Source of the DNA: Cranoglanis bouderius
Taxonomy: Eukaryota > Chordata > Actinopteri > Siluriformes > Cranoglanididae
DNA length: 64,000 bases
NCBI GenBank assembly: GCA_023630585.1
Contig: CM042552.1
Location: forward strand, 17,291,569-17,355,568
Direction: 5' to 3'
Shown piece by piece: positions 56,262-64,000 of the stretch (the first letter of the stretch is position 1; each line of letters opens with the position of its first letter). The translations under genes were made by a program, and so were the position numbers. Under the pieces are notes generated by a model. The model searched no databases, had not been told where the DNA came from, and worked only from the letters and a program-made list of their open reading frames with translations.

Positions 56262-56980
56262 ATTACGAGGAAGGAAGAAGGTGATTGAAATACATCAGTC
56301 TGGGAAGGGTTACAAAGCTATTTCAAACGCTCTGGGACTCCAAAGAACCACAGTGAGAGCCATTGTCTCCAAATGGAAAAAAAACTCGACACAGTAGTGA
56401 ACCTTACCAGAAGTGGCTGACCTTCCAAAATTCCTCCAAGAGCACAAAAACTACTCATCCAGGAAGTCACAAAAGAGCCAAGGACCACATCAAAGGACCT
56501 ACAGGCCTCTCTTGCATCAATAAAGGTCAGCGTTCATGACTCCACTACCAGAAAGACACTGGGGAAAAATGGCATCCATGGAAGAGTAGCGAGGTGAAAA
56601 CCACTGCTAACCCAGAAGATCTTGATCCTTGATCCTCAAACATTTTGGGAGAATGTTATGTGGATTGATGAGTGGAAAGTTGAACTGCTTGGAAGACAGG
56701 GGTCATGTTACATCTGGCAAAAACCAATTACAGAATTCCACAAAAATAACATCATACCTATGGCCAAGCATGGTGGTGGAAGTGTGATGGTGTGGGGATG
56801 CTTTGCTGCTTGAGGGCCTGGGCAACTTGCAATAATTGGGTGAAAAATGAATTGTGCTGTCTACCAGAAAATCCTAAAGGAAAATGTTCAGTCTTCAGTA
56901 CATAAGTTGAAACTCAAGTGTAACTGGATTATGCAGCAAGACATCCAAAGTGTTTGGTTGCAGTCATTACTGCTAAAGTT
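56262..56980 (+). pseudogene. Family A Tc1 transposase, decayed
   Basis: RGRKKVIEIHQSGKGYKAIS begins the N-terminal helix-turn-helix (56266), followed by LGLQRTTVRAIVSKWKKNST and two stops (56388-56396). Frames change through FWENVMWIDEWKVELLGRQG (56644; the first catalytic block reads WIDEWK), MAKHGGGSVMVWGCFAA (56761-56811, ending TGA) and CWIMQQD (second Asp, about 56930). The Glu region is deleted. Confidence 0.85.
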
Positions 56981-57245
56981 GGCACAACCAGATTTTAAGT
57001 TTAATTAGTTTTCACATTGGCAATAGGTGTTGGATAACTTTTCTTTGCTTCAATAAAAAAATAAATAAATAAATAAAAACTGTATTGTGTGTTTACTCAG
57101 GTTGCCTTTGTTTTATGTTGTATTTTGTCTAAACATGTTGCAAGATCTAAAACTCTTTAGAATGAGGTATACACAAAAATAGAAGAAATCAGGATGGGGG
57201 CAAATACTTTTTCATGACACTTTCAAACTTTCAAGTACCACTGTA

Positions 57246-57654
57246 AGAACTGATGTGGTGTGTTGCCTTCTTTTGCTTCTAGTGAGAATTCTGGTAGCTG
57301 TGTTTTGAATTAGTTTCCTTTAAGTATATTAAAGCTTCTTGGCATTCAAAATAAGGTTCTATGTTATATCTAAAACCTAAGGTTTTAGCTAAAAAAAAAA
57401 AAAAAAAAAAAAACAGGTTTAGATATTAAGAAAAAAGCTAAGATATTCCATAATCTTGAAGTATTTGTCAAAATGGATGAAGGTATAAATTGAATAAAAT
57501 AATTCTGAAAACCAAAGCCCGAGAGACAGCAGGCTAATGTAACAACTTTAGTGATTGGCTGGGCAAGTTGACTAGGTAGGTTTGTTAAAAAATTCATGTG
57601 CCAGGTCAGTTTTAAAAAGTGTTATTTTGCATGTGGTTATCTGGCTAAACAGCA
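57246..57654. other. Continuation of the pre-insertion repeat, then spacer
   Basis: 57247-57350 continues the repeat of 53130-53402. A poly(A) run at 57391-57412 follows; nothing else recognised. Confidence 0.45.
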
Positions 57655-57880
57655 GGAAAGCAGCCTTTATTTGTCACATATACATTACAGTAGAGTGAAA
57701 TTATTTTCTTCACATATCCCAGCTTGTTAGGAAGCTGGGGTAAGAGCACAGTTAGCCAAGATATGGCGTCCCTGGAGCAGGTAGGGTTAACGGACTTACT
57801 CAAGGGCCCAACAGTGGCAGCTTGGAAGTGCTGGCGCTTGACTCCCAACCTTCTGATCAGTAACCCAGAGCATAATAGTA
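57655..57880 (-). repeat. tRNA-derived SINE (type-2 tail), near full-length body
   Basis: Minus strand: actgatcagaaggttgggag (box B region), tccaagctgccactgttggg, cccttgagtaagtccgttaa, then tail ctgctccagggacgccatat, cccagcttcctaacaagctg, gggatatgtgaagaaaataa and ending in gtatatgtgacaaataaagg. The tRNA-like 5' third is shortened. Confidence 0.78.
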
Positions 57881-58022
57881 TTATGGTGAGCGGTATCTTA
57901 TGCTTTAATGAAAAATGAATGAAATAACACAAAGCAATAAATGCAACACTAAATCACCCATAATGAGTAACATTGTAAACTAGTACAATTTGTTCATGTA
58001 AATTTTTATTGCTTATGTTACA
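57881..58022. other. Spacer
   Basis: AT-rich; nothing recognised. Confidence 0.4.
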
Positions 58023-58363
58023 TACAGTGGTGCATATTTTATATATACCTGCATAAATATGACCTAAAACATCATCAGATTTTCATACAAGTCCTAAACA
58101 TAGACAAAGAGAACCCAATTAAACAAATGAAACAAAAATATTATACTTGGGCATTTATTTATTAAGGAAAATGATCCGATAGTACATATCTGTGAGAGGC
58201 AAAACTATGTAAACCTCTAGGATTAGCAGTTAATTTGAAGGTGACATTAGCATCAGGTGTTTTCAGTCAATGGGATGGCAATCAGGTGTGAGTGAGCAGA
58301 CTGTGTTATTTAAAGAACATGATCTAGTCTGATCTTCACAACACATGTTTGAGGAAGTGTATC

Positions 58364-60144
58364 ATGAATCACGAACAAAGGAGATTTCTGAGGACCTCAG
58401 AAAAAAGAGTTGTGGATGCTCATCAGGCTGGAAAAGGTTACAAAACCATCTCTAAAGAGTTTGGACTCCACCAATCCACAGTCAGACCGACTGTGTACAA
58501 ATGGAGGAAATTTAAGACCATTGTTACCTTCGCCAGGAGTGGTCGACCAACAAAGATCAATCCAAGAGCAAGACGTGTAATAGTCCACAAGGTCACAAAG
58601 CAATACAGGGTAACTTCTAAGCAATTAAAGGCCTCTCTTACATTCGATAAAGTTAATGTTCATGAGTCCACCATCAAGAGAACACTGAACCACAGTGGTG
58701 TGCATGGCAGGGTTGCAAGGAGAAAGCCACTGCTCTCCAAAAAAGAACATTGCTGCCCATCTGCAGTTTGCTAACAATCACGTGGACAAGCCAGAATGCT
58801 ATTGGAAAAATACTTTGTGGGTAGAAGAGCCCAAAATAGAACTTTTTGGTTTAAATGAGAAGCTTCTGTTTGGAGAAAGGAAAACACTGCATTGCAGCAT
58901 AAGAACCATATCCCATCTGTGAAACATGGTTCAAGTTCAAGTTCAGTTTATTTGTACAGCGCTTTTAACAGTAGACGTTGTCCCAAAGCAGCTTTACAGA
59001 AGTATATAAATTCAGGACATAAATTTTAAATTTATGAGTTTATCCCCAATGAGCAAGCCAGCGGCGACGGGGCAAGGAAAAACTCCCTGAGATGATATGA
59101 GGAAGAAACCTTGAGAGGAACCAGACTCAAAAGGGGACTCATCCTCATATGGGTAATACCAGATAGTGCAATTATAAATAAATAAATCCCTTCTATAAAT
59201 GTACCAATACTACATGGTCAAATAGCAGTTGTGAAACCATGAAAATTCATTACAGTTTTTATATGAAGTCTGTTTTGTTGAACTTCACCACTGTTATCTC
59301 AATGATCTTTAGGCTGCACCATGTGGGGCCATCCTCAGCAGCAGCATGTGACTTCCAATTGATGAGATCTCCAACCAGAAGTAGGGCATCAGGATGGATC
59401 AGGCAGGTCCAGAGAGCAGAAGGGGTCGGGATCACTGGCATCTCAGGAGTATCATGTGAAGCTCTACAGAAGGGGAGAGGGAGAGGGAGAGAGAGATAAT
59501 TAGGTATGCTTATTGTCCCGTACTGGTTAAGGACAGTGTACTTTGCGTAAGTGAAAGCAGGTACTCCGGCAAGACTAGCTATGACAGCATAACTAAAAGG
59601 GAAAGCCAGAAGGTAACACAGACATGAGGGCTCCCTGGGACAAGGTGGCCAGCCACCCCACCACCAACAAACCTGGGTGGACGCGTGAAGGTGGGGGGGT
59701 GACAGCATCCAGACATCCCAGTTCACCACAACACACTATGCACGTGAGACCTCTAGATCTACTCCTTTACCTAAGGAAAAAAAAACTATTCACAAAAGGC
59801 TTGATTAAACAAATATGTTTTCAGCCTGGACTTAAGAGCTGGTGGTAGCATCTGGTGGTAGCATTTGCTGCATCTGGGCCAGGGTGGATTGCCATCATTG
59901 ATGGAACAATGAATTCTGAATTATTAATGTCCATGATCTGAATTTCAAGAGAAAATGGGTCATGCAGCAAGACAACGACCCTAAGCACAAAAGTCGTTCT
60001 ACCAAAGAATGGTTAAAGAAGAATAAAGTTAATGTTCTGGACTGGCCAAATCAAAGTCCTGAACTTAATCCAATAGAAATGTTGTGGAAAGACCTGAAGC
60101 AAGCAGTTCAAATGTTGTGGAAATACCTGAAGCAAGCAGTTTAA
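58364..60144 (+). pseudogene. Family B Tc1 transposase, interrupted and mutated
   Basis: Starts MNHEQRRFLRTSEKRVVDAH at 58364, with the helix-turn-helix ISKEFGLHQSTVRPTVYKWR and second DNA-binding part GRPTKINPRARRVIVHKV, open to 58774. A frameshift precedes LQFANNHVDKPECYWKNTLW. The first catalytic block reads LWVEEPKIELFG, so the Asp is lost. After the L2 insertion come WIAIIDGTMNS (59886) and VMQQDNDPKHKSRSTKEWLK, then LDWPNQSPELNPIEMLWKD (second Asp and Glu, 34 residues apart). An exact 33-bp duplication (60079-60111, 60112-60144) repeats MLWK.LKQAV and ends in TAA. Confidence 0.9.
58928..59836 (-). mobile_element. L2 LINE 3' UTR insertion, 5'-truncated
   Basis: Minus strand runs from the last codons of ORF2 (aacatatttgtttaatcaag at 59824-59805) through the full 3' UTR to gtacaaataaactgaacttg at 58945. 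It matches the 3' part of 30935-33241 nearly base for base in long stretches, including the (CT)n site at 59470-59496. Confidence 0.9.
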
Positions 60145-60427
60145 GAGGAAACTCACCGAAATCCCAGTTAATGCTGGACAAGGGGGTCACACCAGATACT
60201 AAAAGCAAAGGCTCACATACTTTTGCCACTCAGAGATATGTAATATTGTAATATCATTTTCCACAATAAGTAAATGACCAAGTATAATATTTTTGTCTCA
60301 TTTGTTTAATTGGGTTCTCACTATCTACTTTTAGGACTTGTATGAAAATCTGATGATGTTTTAGGTCATATTTATGTAGATATATAGAAAATTCTAAAGG
60401 GTTCATAAACTTTCAAGCACTACTGTA

Positions 60428-61220
60428 CGTTCAATATTGACTCTTGCTCAATTCACTCAAAATCCTACCCTGACTGTCTTAAGTTAGCAAATGTTAGCAA
60501 TAAACAGATGGTGGCCGTCATGGTAACGTTATATTCTAACAGTTAAATAAATCAGTGAGAAAGTGAGGACATACTGTAAATCAAGAATATGATACTGAAA
60601 TCCCACTCACACGGATGGACAGGGGGCGGTTTCCAATTTGCACACTTATGAATATTCATACAGTCGCTCCTGTTCTAATTAATGATATAAAGCTTAGACA
60701 TTTTAATAGTTTTTTAGGCATTAAAAACATGAAACAAGTTTTTTTATTTTATGACAGCTGGCTGCTTTTATCTAAAATGTCCTGTATGTAATACTTTCTG
60801 CAAGGTTTTTGTTTGTCTTGTAAAAAGCTGTTCATGTGATGTCACACTGCTGTACTAGTAATATATGCATTCATGAATATTTTACTGCTGATGTCCTGCA
60901 TTCTCGTTGAAAGGTCACATGACTGTTTTGCAAGTTAATATGAATTAATATTAACACATTGACATATTGCATGTATTATTCAGGCTATATGGAGACCTAC
61001 TTATGTGTGTTAAAGCCTTGTATGCTTGTAGTCCCTCATGCCCATGTGTGTTTGTTTGTGTGTGTGTGTGTTTGTGTGAGTCACCAATACCCCTGTATTA
61101 CTTAAATGCAATCGTGTGGAGGTTTGCACTCTTATGTTGACCAAGCAAAGTACATTAACTACATTAACCTCTCAGACCCATTTGCAAATCACCCATAACC
61201 TTACAAACACATGCATGCAT

Positions 61221-61221
<1 letters not shown>
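60428..61221. other. No gene seen
   Basis: AT-rich with a short TG tract at 61047-61072. Confidence 0.45.
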
Positions 61222-61294
<73 letters not shown>

Positions 61295-61324
61295 CGATGT
61301 TGCCTGTGTTGGCTGCATGACCTG

Positions 61325-61384
<60 letters not shown>
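61222..61384. repeat. (CA)n and (AAT)n microsatellites
   Basis: CA units at 61222-61290 and AAT units at 61326-61384, 35 bp apart. Confidence 0.96.
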
Positions 61385-61412
61385 TACACACTTTTATACA
61401 AGGCTCCATATA

Positions 61413-62290
61413 CAGTCCCCTCTGAAATTATTGGAACAGCAAGGCCTGCTGTAGACTGAAGACATTTGGGTTTGAGATCAAAAGATGACTACTGTAGGAA
61501 AAGAGAATTTTACATTTAATTTCCTAGTATTTATATGTAGATGTGTTAAACGACATGGAACATAGCACATTTTGTATCAGACCACCCAATTTGTAGGCAA
61601 GCAAAAATATTGGAACGTGTGACTGACAGGTGTTTCTTGTTACCCAGGTGTGTCATGTTAGATTGATTGTTTAAACAGTATATAGCTCTGAACATCTACT
61701 GTTGGTTTTAGCCTTCAGTTTCACCTGTGAAGACTGCATTTGCTGTTAAATAGGATAAGATCAAAGAGCTGAGAAAAGCAAGCCACACAAAATGACTTGA
61801 AGCTGAGAAATGAGGGAAAATCAATCAGAGGCATTCATTCTCTTTAAGTTTACAGGAACATTTTGTCTGCCAGTTTACAGAGAAATGCATCCAAATTAAT
61901 CGGGAGGAACTCATGCAGCAAGACAACGATCCAAAACACACTGCAAAGTGGAAGGCTTTAAACTGGCCAAGCCAATCAACAGACCTTAACCCAGTTGAGC
62001 AGCATCTCACCTCCTGAAAAGGAGACTGAAGGGAGAAACCCTCCAAAACAAACAACAACTGAAACAAGCTTTGGTACAAGCCTGGAAAAGCATAACAAAA
62101 GAAGAAACTAACAGTTTGGTGATGTCAGTGAGTCACAGGCTTGATGCAGTTATTGCAAGCAAGGGATACGCCACCAAAGTGTTATTTACTTTCATTTACT
62201 TCAAGACTACCTGTTCCTATACTTTTGCTCACCTAAAAATTGGGTGGTCTGATACAAAAGGTTCTATGTTTTAAGTTTTGGAAGGGACTG
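61413..62290 (+). mobile_element. Tc1-like element (family D), deletion derivative
   Basis: Flanked by TA (61411-61412 and 62291-62292). Left cagtcccctctgaaattatt, right gttttggaagggactg; about 878 bp against the 1.5 kb usual for the group. Transposase remnant 61830-62165 keeps NREELMQQDNDPKHTAK, where the second Asp sits, and WPSQSTDLNPVEQ (Glu), but the intervening segment and the entire N-terminal half are deleted. Confidence 0.9.
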
Positions 62291-62520
62291 TACACCAGCT
62301 TTCTCATCATGAATGCAATGTTTTTTGTTTGTTTGTATGCTTTTTCTCCAGTGTCCTTACAGAGTGAGATTTAAACAGATTGCATGATCAGCAAATGCTT
62401 CAGAAGAAAAGGAAAAAAAAACAGTCAATTTCCTATAGAAACTGGACAGATATCTGCAGTAAAACAATAATATAAAAAAGCATCAGTTACCTTTATATGC
62501 CACGTTGATCATTATCCAAA

Positions 62521-62526
<6 letters not shown>
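62291..62526. other. Spacer
   Basis: Nothing recognised. Confidence 0.4.

Positions 62527-62617
<91 letters not shown>
62527..62617. repeat. (AT)n microsatellite
   Basis: About 45 AT units. Confidence 0.97.
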
Positions 62618-62619
<2 letters not shown>

Positions 62620-63141
62620 AATCAATAATTTAAGAAGTGTAAAACAATGGGGAAACAATACATTATATACCATGACAACATTTTTTTTTTTTTTTATTAC
62701 ATAAAAACTTTCAGTCATTTATTTGAAAACAATCACCAGAACAAAAAAGAAAAGCAACAGTTAAATTAAATAAAATACAAAAACAGATTAAATGTAAATC
62801 TATTAACTTTAAATAAAAATAAAGAAACTAACTGCCCAAATGTAATATAAAGAAAAAAACAACAACACAATATCAGGCTGCTAGAAGTTTTCAATCAATG
62901 AAAAACAAATAACAAAAAAAATATTAAAGAAAGAAAAAACAAAAATGACCACACATTACTTTTAGTAATTCATTTTAAAAAGGTAAATTAAATAAAGAAT
63001 AGCAACGGAAAGTGCAAAAAGGTAAAAACAGCAGAACTGATGGATTTTAAGAGCTTAATCATTTAAAAATTAATTTCAAAAAGTTGCTAGTAGTTGCTTC
63101 AATAAGTAGTACAAAATCTAAAAAAAGCTATTTAATTATAA

Positions 63142-63173
<32 letters not shown>

Positions 63174-63214
63174 ATGTCACTAAAATGAATAGTCCTAAAG
63201 TCGTCGTGACTTTA
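62618..63214. other. A-rich DNA, no gene seen
   Basis: The + strand is strongly A-biased with scattered short aaaac/aaat iterations and a (TTTA)n patch at 63150-63170. Confidence 0.5.
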
Positions 63215-63662
63215 TGATAAGCATTTGGACAGTGACACAATTTTGCCACCACCACAATGGATTTGAAATGAAGCAATCAAGATGTGATAAAAGTGCAGAC
63301 TTTCAGCTATAATTCAAAGGGTTTAACAAAAATATTGCAATAACCGTTTAATAATTACAGGCTCAAAAGTAATTGGACAATCATAAATATTAGGATTATT
63401 TTTAATACTTGGATGCAGTCAATGACTGCCTGAAGCCTGGAACCCATGAACATCACCAAATGCTTCCTCATCAGTCAACTGTCCAATTACTTTTGAGTCT
63501 GTGAAAATGGAGGGACTCTGTAAAAAATGGCTGTAATTCCTAACCCCCTTGCATTATAGCTGAAAGTCTACACATCTTGATTGCTTCATTTAATCACATC
63601 ATCCATTTCATCCATTTAATCACATCTTGATTGCTTCATTTCAAATCCACTTTGGTGGTGTA
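63215..63662. mobile_element. Tc1-like MITE (transposase-less derivative)
   Basis: Inverted arms: accaccacaatggatttgaa, atgaagcaatcaagatgtga, gtgcagactttcagctataa (63249-63315) against ttatagctgaaagtctacac, atcttgattgcttcatttca and aatccactttggtggtgta (63555-63661). Inner motifs ctcaaaagtaattggacaat (63362) and gtccaattacttttgagtct (63481) also pair. The right arm carries a short internal duplication (tttaatcacatc twice). Coding sequence absent. Confidence 0.8.
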
Positions 63663-63667
63663 GAGTG

Positions 63668-64000
63668 TTAGGTCACGCCACGACCCTGACTCCATCACCC
63701 AGAATTCACAGCGGCCTACAAACATGGCCGCCACGGACTCCATTTCCCACAACACTCACAGACTGCCACACTCACGTTCACGCCATGACACTGACTCCAA
63801 TTCCCAGAATGCACAGCGACCTACAAACATGGCCACCACGGACTACACTTCCCACGACACTCCCACACTCTCACGTTCACATTCACCTTCATTTTGAGCA
63901 CACACCTGATTTCAATTTCACAGCACATTCACAGTCACTTTATTTAAGGACCTTGAGTTTTCACATTCACTGCGAAGTATTTGCCCAGTTACGTTGTTTC
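63668..64000 (+). repeat. Start of an LTR-like unit with duplicated promoter block (runs off window)
   Basis: Two copies of a roughly 115-bp block (63672 and 63781): gactccatcacccagaattc / gactccaattcccagaatgc, acagcggcctacaaacatgg / acagcgacctacaaacatgg, cacggactccatttcccaca / cacggactacacttcccacg. Then come tcacctgatttc-type sequence and the TATA-like tttatttaaggacct (63940). Plan and wording resemble LTRs at 30490 and 37175. Confidence 0.55.

Larger units (their letters stand above)
54484..57222 (+). mobile_element. Tc1-like element (family A), middle layer, split by LTR
   Basis: After TA (54482-54483): cagtgctgataaaaagtatt and the subterminal ctcatcctgatttcttctat; the right terminal region mirrors it (gaagaaatcaggatgggggc aaatactttttcat, 57182-57216 in two parts). 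The final bases are altered where they meet the family B end. The LTR at 54600-56259 lies inside. Transposase on the + strand. Confidence 0.8.
53403..57243 (-). mobile_element. Tc1-like element (family B), outer layer of a three-level nest
   Basis: Left end cagtggtgcttgaaagtttg (53403), right end caaactttcaagtaccactg (57243) followed by TA; the left flank reads GA instead of TA. The transposase is on the minus strand, 53635-54422. Only about 40 bp of the original right half remain before the second Tc1 element starts at 54484. Confidence 0.8.
58025..60425 (+). mobile_element. Tc1-like element (family B), split by an L2 3' end
   Basis: Flanked by TA (58023-58024 and 60426-60427). Left end cagtggtgcatattttatat lacks about 30 bp that are present in the other family B copy; right end gttcataaactttcaagcac and tactg. 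Transposase on the + strand; L2 sequence at 58928-59836 lies within it. Confidence 0.9.

Overview
This window looks like non-genic, transposon-packed chromosomal DNA of a ray-finned (teleost) fish. The evidence is the repeat content: about fifteen Tc1-like transposons or fragments with TA target duplications, Rex1-type and L2-type LINEs, several Gypsy LTR elements, tRNA-derived SINEs, a THAP-domain DNA-transposon relic, and long (CA)n, (AT)n and (AAT)n arrays. The density and variety of Tc1-like copies is reminiscent of catfish or cyprinid genomes, but I cannot place the species. I found no host protein-coding gene, no tRNA gene and no intact mobile-element gene; every element ORF I could follow is broken.

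Layout. 1-2.8 kb: SINE tail, then a decayed Rex1-like LINE. 3.0-4.3 kb: Gypsy relic (gag piece plus 3' LTR). 5.3-8.0 kb: a duplicated host segment bracketing a Gypsy reverse-transcriptase fragment, with a nearly complete Tc1 element in one arm only. 8.8-9.5 kb: solo LTR. 11.3-12.4 kb: THAP-domain relic with a splice donor. 13.3-17.8 kb: a Tc1 element split by a Gypsy element (5-bp target duplication ATATA) that keeps gag, protease and integrase but lacks reverse transcriptase. 18.4-26.5 kb: four more Tc1-like elements, a solo LTR and a second SINE family. 28.1-29.4 kb: a very diverged tandem repeat. 30.5-33.4 kb: LTR-like sequence, L2 LINE, Tc1 end. 35.2-36.2 kb: an antisense 28S rRNA gene fragment. 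37.2-38.6 kb: a compact LTR element with two LTRs whose only ORF encodes a Cys/Pro/Ser-rich repeat protein. 40.0-41.7 kb: half a Tc1 element joined to a G-poor minisatellite. 44.2-45.8 kb: a 1.58-kb solo LTR, with a 3'-truncated sister copy in opposite orientation at 54.6-56.3 kb. 50.2-51.5 kb: Gypsy relic on the minus strand. 53.4-57.2 kb: three-level nest (Tc1 > Tc1 > LTR). 58.0-60.4 kb: Tc1 split by an L2 3' end. 61.4-64 kb: two Tc1 deletion derivatives, then the start of an LTR-like unit with a duplicated promoter block that runs off the window.

How the parts relate. The Gypsy copies complement each other: the 50.2-51.5 kb copy reads integrase, linker, then reverse transcriptase on one strand, and the 14.4-17.5 kb copy reads gag, protease, integrase. 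Together they support the unusual integrase-before-RT order known from Gmr1-type Gypsy elements. Insertions inside insertions give a relative chronology at several loci. All coordinates are read by eye; element ends supported by a TA or other target duplication should be accurate to a base or two, and the ends of decayed relics only to tens of bases.
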